Positions 35,645 through 47,038 of a stretch of 64,000 nucleotides of DNA are shown in pieces (the first letter of the stretch is position 1; every line of letters begins with the position of its first letter). The notes under the pieces were generated by a model that saw only the letters and a list, made by a program, of their open reading frames with translations, was not told the origin of the DNA and ran no database searches. This DNA comes from Datisca glomerata (lineage: Eukaryota > Streptophyta > Magnoliopsida > Cucurbitales > Datiscaceae). The stretch spans positions 1 through 64,000 of the forward strand of contig QANY01005041.1 of assembly GCA_003255025.1 (NCBI GenBank), given 5' to 3'. The translations under genes and the position numbers were made by a program.

Positions 35645-36415
35645 GTCCACGGCACTGTTAGAATTTTACGAGAATAGTACAAAAATTATTAGTAACAGAT
35701 TGAATTGCCTCGTAGACATAAAAAGCTGGGATAACTCAAGTGGGTAATGTAGAGAATCAATAGAATTCAATCTCTACAACAAAGTTTGGCACGACATTAT
35801 TTTCATCCTCTCACATGCATAGTATATGTCTTTATAGCCCACATGGAGATGCTATGTTTCTTAGTTAAACAAGAACTTAGCAGATTAACCTTTTGCATTT
35901 CCAAATAGATGAAAGGATTTCTATTGTCAGAAGAAATGGCCACCGAGTCAAGTAATACCTCAAATTCAACCCCTATCTACCTTCTGCTTTGATTTTTTTA
36001 ACCTCAATTTACAACAGTAAGTAGACACTACAAAAACAATAACAACTACATTTGCCTTGCCTCATGGCAGACTTGACTGTGCACTTTTTTCAATCATATA
36101 GTACCAAACACAGTCTGAGTTGAATAGTATCAATCCCTCCTTTAATCCTCAATAACATCGTCATAGTTGAGAGAAAACCAATCATCTTCCTGCCTACACT
36201 CACCGAATCTATTCAAAGCTGTCACTTCAGCTAAAATTCGAAAAATACAACTAAACGCAATTACGTTTGAACAAATAAGGGAACTATCCTTGACGAAACC
36301 TAAGAATCTGAACGAATTTGAAAAAGAAATGAAAACTTGTTGACGAGTTAGATGAACCGAAATAGATTTAACCTAGACGATCAGAGAGAGAAACAAATAC
36401 ATGAAATTCTCTTAC

Positions 36416-36540
36416 CCGGTGTCCTGGAGTGTCAATGGATCGAAAGAACTCGAAGCTCTCTTTTGGCGCCAAGGATCTACCTTCTTCTACAGTTCTACTA
36501 TTGGCGCTTAGATTTGGGAAATGGAGAAAAATAGGTCAGT
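36416..36540 (-). other. 5' UTR exon of the twin-CX9C gene
   Basis: On the minus strand the sequence ends with CACCGG followed by a good donor GTAAGAG (36415 down). The matching acceptor TTCTAACAG is at about 35663-35655, nine bases before the coding ATG. There is no ATG on the minus strand between 36540 and 36416, so translation would start in the next exon. The upper boundary (transcription start) is a guess. A GGCGCC-type motif is inside the exon. Confidence 0.55.
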
Positions 36541-36697
36541 TTCTTAAACGTTTGAGTTTTAGATCGTTTTTTATATTTTTACTCCTCTTCAAACACACGT
36601 ATTTACTAGGCGTTCACGTATTGACCGACAAGAAGATGCTATAAAAATCTAACCAACCAAATCAAACTTCCACTGATCGGTTCGGGTGGGTTTTTGG

Positions 36698-36844
36698 TCG
36701 AGCATTTCTTCCATTCATACTAACGGAGCATTTCTTCCATTGATTCCCTTCATACTACCTGATTTTAAAGAGCATTTCTTCTATTGTTTATTCTTCCATA
36801 CTAACAGAGATATACTGTATTTTAAAGAGCATTTCTTCCATTTA
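36698..36844. repeat. Short degenerate tandem repeat (GAGCATTTCTTCCATT)
   Basis: The motif GAGCATTTCTTCCATT or a close variant occurs at about 36700, 36727, 36770 and 36828, with related CATACTAAC and TATTTTAAA spacers. This is the stretch between the twin-CX9C gene promoter and the gypsy element; nothing else is seen in 36541-37042. Confidence 0.7.
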
Positions 36845-37042
36845 GTTAAGTAAATAGAAAAACAGATTATTTTTCTATCTGGACAAGCTGCAAGAACTGC
36901 ATAAACAAAAAAAATGAAGAAATCTTTGAAATATTTTAAGGCATTTGTCGTGCATACGAGACAAGAACTGTAGATGAAATCATGACCTCCACGGGTGGGT
37001 TTGACTATTTTATCAGAGAAATCAGATAACAAAAATTAAATT

Positions 37043-38569
37043 TGAAGAGATAAAAAATATTCACCGTAAATGAGACCTACTTAAGACTCGCGAAAAATGA
37101 TAAAAAAACATGACCGAGTTATGAGTTGAAATCGTGAGACACTCATAAACAGATAATCATCACCTCAAGAACGGTGAATCATCGCCCCGAGGAATCATCA
37201 CTCCAGAAAAATGGATCATCACCTCAAGAATGGGAAAGAACACCATAATGGAAAAAATGGGTTTAGACCGATGACCAAGTGGCCGTAATTAACTGGGTAA
37301 ACTGAGTGACCCGAACAAGACAGATTGACAAGCCATCAAGTAGCTGTGACTGATTGGCTCGGAACCATAAGAAAATCATCAAGTGATTGTGATTGATTGA
37401 CGGTTGAGTGAGTCAGAGGGGAAACGAGAAAGGGAAAGGAACCCATACCGAGCATAAAGAATCCTCATGAACGGATGTAATCCCCAGGCATAATGAATGC
37501 CTTCTTTTATATTAATTATTCTAATCAAACTCATACAATTTGGGAAGCCTATATAAGGCCAATGTATTAAATGAAAGAGGACGACGGTCAATAAAACTCG
37601 GGCACATATGACACAAACTCAATGTATGGAAAAAAAAATTTCCCAATGTTTTAAGTTTTTTTGTATGATAGCATGCAACAAAGTAGTGAATGTCTTATTA
37701 ACTACTCCAGTTTGTCTATCCATTGAAGAATGTGTCAAGTAGAAAATAAGAGTTTAGTTCCTAATTTACTCCACAAATGCACCAAAATGATTTAAGAACT
37801 TAACATCGTTTATTATCTTGAGCATAAAGATTAGTAATTATATTTGGTGTCATGTATCTCTATAATTAAGCGTTGTAAAACTTATTTCATCCTTTTCGCT
37901 CTAGCGATTGGACGTCTTGGAAATATGTGGGAATCAAGCCTTGTTGCAAACAGTTAACACTTTGATCTCTATCATTCCCTTACTTCTCGAAAGGATTATT
38001 CCTCAAATCACCTACATCAAACAATGATAAGTCAGCAACATTAAAGGTGGAACTAACATTACTATAAATACTTGGCTAATCCAACTTGTAGGCACTATCA
38101 TTAATCCATTCCAATACTTGAAAATGACCAATCTCAATGTTAAAAAACAACCTTCACACGCCCTTTGTTAGCTTGTTGTGCATGTTGCTTGTTCTTTCTT
38201 TCAATTTTCACTATTGGCGTGTAAATTCTTCACAAAAGTTACCCTTTTTTTACCATCAAGATCAGCGCGCTCATTAGCAGGAAAAGGTAAAATTTCCAAA
38301 TGAGTTAAAGGATTAAAGTCATAAACAACTTCAAAAGGTGAAAATGAAGTAGTAGAATGAACAAATCTATTATACTCTTTATAATTTCTAACTCCTAAAA
38401 TCTCTCTCTATCTCATTAAGACTCCCGTGAGTTTACTTTTATCAATACTTCCCACTCCTTATAATTTCTAACTCCTAAAATCTCCCTCTATCTCATTAAG
38501 ATTTCCGTAAGTTTACTTTTATCAATACTTCCCCCTAAAAACTTTGATTGGCAGAAAAAATATTTTACA
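37043..38569 (+). repeat. 5' LTR of the Tat element, enlarged by a nested insertion
   Basis: Matches the 711-base 3' LTR, but about 750 bases of foreign sequence sit between its left part (37043 to about 37620) and right part (38374-38569). An 80-base unit of the LTR is tandemly duplicated at 38374-38453 and 38454-38533. The left part has a CTATATAAGG promoter box near 37549 and a cluster of AATCATCACCTCAAGAACG-type repeats (37156-37250). The sequence after the LTR, TTTTGGTGCTTTCATTGAGA, is the expected primer-binding region. Confidence 0.85.
37625..38373 (-). mobile_element. Nested fragment of another Ty3/gypsy integrase, reversed
   Basis: Minus-strand translation from 38373 downwards reads NRFVHSTTSFSPFEVVYDF, then LPFPANERADLDGKK and VTFVKNLHAN, the C-terminal half of gypsy integrases. 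Nearer 37770-37680 it reads TKLLFST and, in another frame, SSMDRQTGVVNKTFTTLL, which match the upstream catalytic part (family TKLxFSTxxHPQTDGQTEVVNR). That these two blocks occur in swapped order along the minus strand points to rearrangement. It lies inside the 5' LTR of the Tat element. Confidence 0.7.
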
Positions 38570-38675
38570 TTTTGGTGCTTTCATTGAGAGCGAGGAAAAA
38601 ATCTCAAGAGACCTACCCTACGAAACCATAAACATTCCTAGAACCAGATCCAACACGGCTTTTAATGGAGACAAC

Positions 38676-40310
38676 ATGCCCAGAAATGAAAATGAGCACG
38701 CAGATCAACCGACCCCCATAGAAATGTTGCAGACAATCTTAAACGAGATGCATGAAATGGAAATGAGAACACTAAGCAATGCACAATGCATGGAAGAATG
38801 TGCAAGAGCAGATTAACACACTACAACAAGAACTCACAAAAACACAGGCAGAGAACAACCAGCGGGTGAATGACGTCGAGCGAGAAAATGATGATGAACA
38901 GGAAACTCACTCTGAGGGCAACCAACGAGACAGAAGGCAAGGTACCATGAGAATAATAGAAATATACGAAGTGAAGAAGAAGTCCAGTCACAAAACCTTG
39001 TGAAGGAAACTACGGGAGAAGCTCCACAATCCCGAGCATGTCAAAAGAAGCAATCGAAGAGCTGTTCGACCAAAAATGATGGAGATAATAAATCTCAAGG
39101 GTATGGGAAAACATGACCTTGAATATCTTATCCGAACGCCATTAAGCCCATAAGTCCTAGCAATGCCCGTACCCAAAACATTCATTGTGCCTAAGTTCAA
39201 ATGCTCTAGAGGGAAGTCTGATCTCGTAGATCATCTTCAACGATTCAGACAAGACCGACATTGCACCAACACGATGACAATATGATGTGTAGAATGTTCC
39301 TTACCAGTTTAGACGAGACGACTTTGAAGTGGTACCACTCCTTACCGATGCACTCGATCACAAGCTTCGCTATGATGTCCTTTGTTTAAATAGAACAATA
39401 CTCAAAGTACCGTACTGTCATCGAAGACTCAGAACATGTAATGAACATCTCAACCAAGGAAGGGGAGTCCCTGCAGGAATACACTCACTGCTTCAAAGAT
39501 GAAATAGTCAAAATCGAGAACTGCGACGACCAGTTCGCCAGACTGGCCTTCCAACGAGGTTTGGACCTAGAGTCACCCTTTTTTGAGGACCTGTTCAAGG
39601 TGAAACCCCTTTCCATGGCGGAGAATTTCCAATGGGCGCGGGCCTATATTACATTGGAGGAAGAGAAGAGGAGTATGCGAAAAATCGTTGAACAGAAAGA
39701 AGAAGAATCCCAGAAGCGGGAAAGAAGCGTAAGACCTGAAGGAATGAAGCATGGCGAAGCAGAAAACATGGATAGGAAGAAAGTCCAGCAAAACAACAAT
39801 ACCCAACGAAGTCGAGATTTTGACAGAATCCACCCGAGGGACAAAATCTACACACCGTTGACCAACCCGGTCAACGAAATACTGGAGACAATCAAAGACA
39901 AACCTTGATTAAAAAGACCGGCCCCCGTTCGCCAAGGAACTTAGCTACAGAGATAAAAGTGAATATTGTTTCTATCATAAGAGCAACGGGCATTACGTGC
40001 GAGATTGTTTCTAGCTTAAAGATTATATTGAGCAGCTTATCAAAGAAGGATACCTTGGCCAATTTGTGAAAAGAGATGAACAAAAATGTGAGACCGAGAA
40101 AGACAGTCGAGAAGAAGACATGAAGGATAAGGGGAAGCAGCCCCCCACATCATCGACACAGTTATTACATTAACCGAGCAAGAATGGACTACAAAAAAAG
40201 AAAGGAAGATATACTACAAGCGGCCAATGTTAAAAAGACATCAGCAGAAGCCCTCAAAAGGCAACGAGAATTCACCGCTAGTGTCCAACGCCTCTGATCT
40301 GGAACACAAC
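38676..40310 (+). pseudogene. gag region of the Tat element
   Basis: The frame opens with MPRNENEHADQP at 38676. A retrotransposon gag segment (KEGESLQEYTHCFKDE, then FARLAFQRGL and MAENFQWARAYITLEEE) spans about 39440-39660. Near 39955-40080 the sequence reads YCFYHKSNGHYVRDC and then LKDYIEQLIKEGYLGQF, where a zinc-knuckle-like CxxH..H..C pattern remains. Stops and shifts break it into at least four pieces, so no full capsid protein can be made. Confidence 0.85.
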
Positions 40311-40320
40311 GAATGCTACA

Positions 40321-40700
40321 ATGATTCCCTCATCATTTCAATACAAGTTGCAACTGCTTGTTAAGAAGGGTCTTGGTGGACGATGGAAGCGCAGTAAACA
40401 TCATATATCGAGCGACCGTGGAGAAAATGTCCATGGGGGGTCAAAAGTTACAGGGAGCTTCACAGCCGTTGATCGGTTTCAACAGAGCCATCACCTACTC
40501 AAAAGGAATTCTGACTCTCCTAATGAGCGCGGATATGTGTAATTATATGAGCAAGTTCATGGTATTGGGAATAACTTTCCCATACAACGCAATCCTAGGA
40601 AGGACATGGCTCCATAAAATGAAGGTTGTACCCTTAACATTCTACCAAATGTTGAAGTACCCGTCACCAAAAGGAGTGAAGACAATAAGAGGTGACTAGG
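40321..40700 (+). pseudogene. Aspartic protease domain of the Tat element
   Basis: The frame 40358-40699 reads RRVLVDDGSAVNII, which occupies the place of the retroviral-type protease active site (D-S/T-G), then YNAILGRTWLHKMKVVP, the conserved hydrophobic GR block, and GVKTIRGD at the end. In Tat elements the motif is often VDxGSSxxI, so this is close to the lineage form. A shift separates it from gag and a TAG follows. Confidence 0.8.
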
Positions 40701-40937
40701 TAGTGGCTCATATCTGTTCAATGACTACTTTAGAATCTACAAGAAAATATGAAAGATGACCCAATGTATGAGGAAGAGGAGGAAATGGAGCCCGTATGCT
40801 TAGAAGAAAGGACCTAAAAAATAACAAACGTTGGCACCCGTCTCGACGAAAATGAGAAAAAGAAGATAACATTTCTAAGGGAAAACAAAGATATATTTGC
40901 AGCAATGGCACAAGAGATGCCCGACGTTCTAGAAGAG

Positions 40938-41640
40938 ATCATTTACCACAGGTTGAGCATGGATACCGCTATAAAACCTGTGAAACAAAAAATAGATGCT
41001 TTGCTCCTGAACGGAGCAAAGTGATCAATGACGAAGTAGAAAAGCTCTTGGCAGCATATTTCATGAGAGAAGTGAACTGCCCCAAATGGATTGCTAACAT
41101 AGTAATGGTACGAAAGAAGAACGGGAAGTAGAGGATGTGCGTTGACTTTACTTATCTAAACAAAACATGCCCCAAAGACGAATACCCACTGCCAAGGATA
41201 GATCAAATGTTGGACGCCACTTCAGAACACGAACTACTCAGCTTCATAGATTCTTACTCAGGTTACACTCAGGTGAAAATGTTCCAACCCGTTCAGGAAA
41301 AAACTTCTTTCAATACTGAGTACAACGTCTATTGCTACAAAGTCATGCCCTTTGAACTAAATAACGTAGGCACAACTTATCAAAGACTGGTAAACAAGGT
41401 CTTCCGTGAACATATAAGAAATAATATAGAAGTCTATGTTGATGACATGCTAGTCAAATGTAAGAAGTGGGAAAACCACATTCAGGATCTGTAAGAGGTT
41501 TCTCTGTTCTGAAGCAAAATTCCATGAATCTAAACCCGGAGAAGTGCACTTTTAGAGTGTCGGCGGGAAAGTTCCTTGGGCCCCTAATTACACATTGGGG
41601 AATTGACGTAAACCCAGACTAAGTAAAGGCAATCATATAA
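40938..41640 (+). pseudogene. Reverse transcriptase domain of the Tat element
   Basis: Blocks in order: HRLSMDTAIKPVKQK (40948 on), CPKWIANIVMVRKKNGK, RMCVDFTYLNKTCPKDEYPLP, LLSFIDSYSGYTQVKM with the first catalytic Asp, and EVYVDDMLVKC with the catalytic Asp pair (about 41430-41460). A stop replaces the residue before RMCVDF (41130) and others follow. The catalytic residues remain although the frame does not. Confidence 0.9.
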
Positions 41641-42200
41641 ATGAGGTCCTCGCGAAACCTCAAAGAAATCCAAGGGTTAATGGGAAGATTGGGCGCCCTG
41701 AACAACTTCATCTCTAGGTCAACGAACAGATGCAAGCCTTTCTTCGAAAGGTTGCGAAAAAGCTCCACGAGCGGTTGGAATAAGGATTGTGAAGAAGCCT
41801 TTACCAAGGTTAAGGAGTACCTGACTACCCCATATTTACTCTCCAAACCTACTCTCAACGAGCAACTTCTGTTGTACATAACCATGTCAACAGAGGCAGT
41901 CAGTGAAGTACTCATCAAAGATTAACAAAGGAAACATAAACATGTATACTTTGTTAGTGAAAGTCTTGTAGCAGCGGAAGTGAAATATAAACGAATGGAG
42001 AAACTAGTACTGGTCATTGTAACTGCAGCGCGGAAGCTAAGGCCCTACTTTCAAGCCCATAGCATCAAGGTATTAACCAATTCTCCCATTAAAAGCCTTC
42101 TACACTCGACGGAGGCAAGCAATATAATTACAAAATGGTCAATTGAGCTAAGCCAATATGACATCAGTTACGAGCCTCGAACTTCAATAAAAGCATAGAT
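41641..42200 (+). pseudogene. Tether and first RNase H domain of the Tat element
   Basis: 41641-41925 reads KEIQGLMGRLGALNNFISR, then DCEEAFTKVKEYLTTPYLL, the connection after gypsy reverse transcriptase, and goes into RNase H (LLLYITMSTEAVSEVL). 41980-42198 reads MEKLVLVIVTAARKLRPYF and ITKWSIELSQYDISYEPR. The first catalytic Asp block is altered (usual form LYLSVSxxAVSAVLVRE). A stop lies between the two pieces. Confidence 0.8.
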
Positions 42201-42793
42201 GTTAGCAGATTTTGTAGCAGACTTCACAGAAGGGGAAGTTGAACGGGAAGCCCACCAAATGGGAGAAGGTGAAACTTGGAAGCTCTTTACGGATGGTGCT
42301 TCGAACAGTAAAGGAGCAGAAGCATGGGTGGTGGTACAAACTTTGTTCGGGGAAATATTCAAACATTCCATTTCCTTCGAGTTCTGCGTCGGACAATGAA
42401 GTGAAGTATGAAGCACTGATCGTGAAAGTATCCCTACTACGGGAATATGAGGTAACTAAAGTTAAAATATTCTGTGATTCCATGTTAATCGTGTATCATC
42501 TCATGGGGGAGTACACGGCAAAAGATGAACAGATGGTGAATTACTTGCAACGGGTAAAAGATCTCCTCAGCACGCTTAAAAATTATGAGATCCAGCAAAT
42601 TCTGAGAGCTGAGAACAGGCATGTTGATGCCCTAGCAAACCTAGGATCTTCATTACACTTCCCTTATAAAAGGAATGTCCCGATAAAAATTCTAAAGGAA
42701 CCAAGCATCTCGCTCTCATGGACTAACGTGGCTGATGTAGAAGTTGAACGGGAGCCTGGTTGGCAGGACGACATGGTCCACTTACTTGAATAA
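42200..42793 (+). pseudogene. Second, archaeal-type RNase H domain of the Tat element
   Basis: Starts ADFVADFTE, then WKLFTDGASNSKGAEAWVV (42277 on, catalytic DGA), NEVKYEALIVKVSLLREY with the catalytic Glu, VKIFCDSMLIVYHL with the catalytic Asp, and ENRHVDALANLGS. This extra RNase H after the normal one is the hallmark of the Tat lineage. One frameshift near 42390 splits it. Confidence 0.88.
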
Positions 42794-42879
42794 AGAACAC
42801 TTCCTAAAGATAAACTACTTGCCAAAAAGACGCAACAACAGAGTACCAGATGCACGATGATTAAATGGGTATTATATAA

Positions 42880-43960
42880 GAAAAGGTTTGCAGGATAGTA
42901 CCTAAAGTGTCTGTGAAAAAATGAAGCCCAGTATGTTCTAGCGAAAATTCATCAGGGCATATGCAAAAACCACACTGGGGGCATATCACTAGCCCAAAAA
43001 GTCATGAATGAAGGATATTACTGGCTTCAAATGCATCAAGACGCCAAACAGTATGCAAAAGGTGTGACAAGTGTTAGCGTTTCACGCCCATAGTAATAAT
43101 GGCCCCAGGATAACTCAAAATCGTGGCTAATCCTTGGCTGTTTATGCAAAGGGCCCAAGACATTCTTGGGCCATTCCCCATGGCACCTGCCCAAACATGT
43201 TTTTAACTGGTTGCAATGTTTCGCTAAGTGGATCGAGGCTGAAGCCTTTGCCAGAATTCGTGAGGAAGAAGTAAATGGGTTCCTATGGAAGAACTTGATG
43301 TGCAAGTGAGGGATCCCCCAAATTTTGGCATCTGACAATGGACTTTAGTTCACCAGGAACTTAGTAAGAACATTTGTAAAGATTTAAAAATCATGAATCG
43401 CTTATCCATGCCTTAGTATCCCACAGGAGAACGGGTAAGCAGAAAGATCAAACCGAATCATACTCGATAACCTAAAGAAACGACTGGAATCTGCCAAAGG
43501 AAAATGGGTGGAAGAACTACCCGCAGTCTTATTTGCATACAGAATGAACCCGAGAGAAACTATAGGATAAACCCCGTTTGATTTAGCGTACAGAGCAGAA
43601 GCAGTCATTCCCGTAAAAATTGGAAGCCCTATCATCAGATCCGAGCTAAATGAACAAAAAAATGGAGAACAACTAAAAAATGGTCTCGATGGCCCGTTAC
43701 AATCAGAAGATGAGATCTTATTTCCAGAAAATAGTAAGGAAACATAAATTCCAAATGGGAGAACTAGTTCTAAAAAAATCTTCCAATTGGAAGGGAAGCT
43801 CGGGCCAACGAGGGAGGTACCGTACATCATCTGTAAAATAGGAGGAAGCAGTTTTTACCACATGGAAATAGGAGAAGGAACAAAATTACAAAAACCATGG
43901 AACGTAACTCATATGAAAAATGTTTTATGTAAAGAATGTAAAAGATCCATTATAAGGATA
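42880..43960 (+). pseudogene. Integrase domain of the Tat element
   Basis: The N-terminal zinc segment reads AKIHQGICKNHTGG..GYYWLQMHQDA, with the HH pair present and the CC pair degraded. The catalytic triad blocks are DILGPFPMAP (about 43157), ILASDNGL then stop (about 43325), and PQENG-stop-AERSNRIILDNLKKRL with the Glu (about 43425). The C-terminal part ELPAVLFAYRMNPRE and EVPYIICKIGGSSFYHME continues to 43960. At least five in-frame stops are present. No chromodomain follows, as expected for Tat. Confidence 0.88.
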
Positions 43961-43989
43961 CATCTTTCCTGTGGTTTTTTCCCGTAAGG

Positions 43990-44660
43990 ATTTTTCACGT
44001 AAAAACAGTGGCGTCAATCTTCTCTCCTCATCCGAACCACTACTAAAAAAACTAAGGGCATGAAAAATTTCTTGGGAGAAGTAATTCATAAGTCCTACTT
44101 TCAGAATGAACTGTGGGCGTGAAAAAGTACTTGGGAAGGATAATTCATAAGTCCTACTCCTAAGAAGAACTAAGGGCATTAAAAAGTCCTTGAGAGGGGC
44201 AGCTCATAAGTCATACTCCTAAAAGGAACTAAGGGCACGAAAAAACCCTTAAGCTCTACTCTCATAAAGAAATATAACTAGAGAAGGAGAAGTCATGGAA
44301 GCAAGTGACCTAACAAACCCGCTTGCAATAAACGGAAAGGAAATTCTAGCCCTAACAGCTGAAAAGTAGAAACAAACAAAATGAGTAAACACACTATTGC
44401 CTAGACATTTCTTGAAATGGATTCCAAATATTTAAAGGACTAAGTAGTTGATGATTTTACTTAAAATTCAACCATGAGAAACAATTTAAAGGAAAAATTA
44501 TCCTTTATTGCTTATGGAGATTTATTAAAAGGCAAGATTGATTGATAAACTTACACTAAATGTCAGAAAATGAAACGAAATGGCAAAAATATATTTAGGG
44601 AATGAGTCATTTCATTAAAAGAGTGAGAAAATTACAAAACAATTCCAAAATAAAAAAGTA
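43990..44660 (+). repeat. Non-coding stretch after integrase with short tandem repeats
   Basis: A unit of about 60 bases occurs three to four times at 44035-44260, with the shared core ATTCATAAGTCCTACT..AAGAAGAACTAAGGGCATGAAAAA. No coding frame. It separates the integrase from the antisense ORF. Confidence 0.75.
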
Positions 44661-46430
44661 CAAGGAAATGAAAAGTGTAAAAAAAAATGAAGCTAAGTCT
44701 CTGCGTCCTATGGCGTAACATGAGCAGCCGCTTCAGTGGTGGAAGTAGGAAGCTCAGCCTCAGGATCAATGGGCTCGTCAGGAAGGGGGACCAGCGATAT
44801 ACATGGAGGTTTATTGGTCTTGGCATCATGGTAACCCATCGTATAGACCATCTCCTCTTATTCATCGACAATGGCCTGATACTCAGTTGCAAGACCAACT
44901 TCCCGTTCACGCGACTTAGCCAACGCGTCCTCGAATTTAGCCAACGTTGCCTCAACGATAGACTGGTTCTCCCTACTTATCTTAGTGATTTTCTCTGCCT
45001 CCCGCAATGACCACTCAAGCTTCGACTGTTTAGCCATGGCCGCATCAAGCTCGGAAGTCAGACGGGCAATAACCCATTGAGGGTCAACCTCCACCTTCTT
45101 GAGATTATCCCATTCTGAGGCAACGACACCATAAGCTTTGGTGGTCTCCATTACCTTTCTCCTACAACCAGCTCCCTCTTTCTCAGCAGTGTGGATATCC
45201 TATTGTACCCTATTGTGGTAAGTCACGGTCTGTTCAAAAAAAGTGTTAGTCAAAATTGGAAAGAGATTTACACAAGCAAAATAAAGATATAAAAAGATAA
45301 AAAATACTTGCATTAGAGTATGATTCAGGCTGATAACCTTGTCATGAATGGACATAATGGCAGAGTATAAGAGCATCCACCTCAAACATAATCCCCTTCG
45401 CAACCACGTGCAAAGAGTGAGAGTCCTTCAAGAAACTAACATGAGTAGGAACTGGTGGAGCTGCGGGGTATCGCCGCCACCTCCAGACACCCATCTCCTT
45501 GGACAAATGCGAAGAACCAAAGGAAGGGGAAACTGACATTTTAGCAGGCGATGGAGGAGGCGCGACAATCTTCTAGTCTTCTGGCTTGGGCGAATGCAGA
45601 GAACTAGAAGAAGAGGATTAGGCAACAGACTCGGCAACCAGAATGGGTGCGACTGTAACTTCGATCTCTCTCCTTGGGTCAAGAAGATCTCTCCAATCCT
45701 GCTACTGGTAATTATAGGCAGCACATAGTCACGCGACTACTTTTTTCGGGGTAAAAGATCTCTTGTTTAGATTCTTGTCTGCATAAAACAAAAAACAGGC
45801 TAGTGCTTAGAAAAGATAAACTCAATGATGAAACAACAAAGTTAAAATAGAAGTGGAAAAACAGAAAAGAAATGGGAGCTCCAGCCATTTATTGAACTCT
45901 CACCAAATCCGGGGAGTGACCCAAAGGTCGTCGCCACCCCAATTTCCACCTACAAGAAGGGCACCCTCCTCCCAGCCTTTATCCCCACTGGGGAGATCAG
46001 TGACTAGTCTTCCATGCTTCTCACTCACGTAGGGAGCCAAATAATAGGAAAGTCTGCTCCTTTTCACTATATAAACGGCGCAGATTTCATCTACCCCTAT
46101 ATTTAAATTACGCCTCCTATTGAGGGATTCAATTCCTAAAAGAACCCTATAAGTGCTAGGGTTATATTGGGAAGGGACGAGATTGAAAGTACTAAAAAAT
46201 TCTTGAAAACGAGGAGAGAAAGGAAGTTTCAAACCTAATGCTATGTACATTGGGGTAGAGAAATTTGGTAGGGAGGATTACACAGGAAAGATTTAGGGAT
46301 TCCTTCCCCGAAACCACAGACAATGCCTGACGGGAAGGCGTCCCCATGAACAGCAAAGAAGCGGTTGAATTCGTTTTTATTTCTGACTAAGAGAACGATG
46401 GCTTTTAATGGATGTTCCTCCATTGCAACC
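44660..46430 (-). pseudogene. Antisense ORF of the Tat element with a Transposase_28-like N-terminal part
   Basis: Read on the minus strand it starts MEEHPLKAIVLLVRNKNEF at 46422. After a frame change it continues ALGLKLPFSPRFQEFFSTFNLVPSQYNPSTYRVLLGIE and KGWEEGALLVGG (46250-45900), which matches Transposase_28 (PF04195). Farther down, 45151-44858 is an acidic, Ala/Glu/Lys-rich likely coiled coil (LTSELDAAMAKQSKLEW..EAEKITKI), and near 44850-44700 the frame runs into PPCISLVPLPDEP. ORFs of this type, opposite to gag-pol, are reported in Tat-lineage elements; their function is unknown. Stops break it here. The matching remnant at 7690-9390 supports a conserved layout. Confidence 0.7.
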
Positions 46431-47025
46431 AGGGAAAGAGATGTGAAACAGAAAAGATAGAAGAAAAGAAATAACGAAGATGAATGAGGGAAGAAGGGAA
46501 ACTTACAGAAGATAGAAATGAGCATGAAAATAAAAGAATAAGGGAAACCAATGTGATATAGGCTACGAACGCCAAAATCAAGTTTAAAATGTTCAATGGA
46601 TTTGAAAGCGAAAAGACACCAATTCTAAAAAAGGGAAGGACAGGTGATGGGCGCATATGGAAGAGATACAATGAAATGATTACTGTCGGTCTTCCTAAAA
46701 ATGAGCAAGCTAATGACAACACGACAACTGGAGAAAAGAAAACCCAATAGATAAAAATACAAATAAGGAGAGAGCTACAAAATGAAACGACGTGCATGAG
46801 GGACAAAAAACATGACCTACGCGCACGCATATCGTGATGAGATAAATATAATACAAAGATGAAATGAAATTTCTGAGGAGCGTGTCAGCAGTTCTAGAAA
46901 TGAGGCAATGATGAATAAAAGAGGATCCTAAAATTAATAAAAAGTGAAACAAAGATTATCACTCTCCCAAAATTGGACGCGTGCTTAGAGCATTCGTTGC
47001 ACATCCACGAGCATCGCCGAAGAGC

Positions 47026-47038
47026 AATGGGGGGCAAA
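47026..47038 (+). other. Polypurine tract of the Tat element
   Basis: AATGGGGGGCAAA directly precedes the 3' LTR start TGAATAGG at 47039, the place and make-up expected for the plus-strand priming site. Confidence 0.75.

Noticed and set aside
39573..39855. Minus-strand frames opposite gag
   Set aside because: Three overlapping frames in the reverse of a gag segment, without motifs; shadows.
46405..46952. Hydrophobic minus-strand frames upstream of the antisense ORF
   Set aside because: Phe/Leu/Ser-rich translations of purine-rich DNA near the 3' LTR; no recognised domain, and the antisense ORF starts elsewhere (46422).
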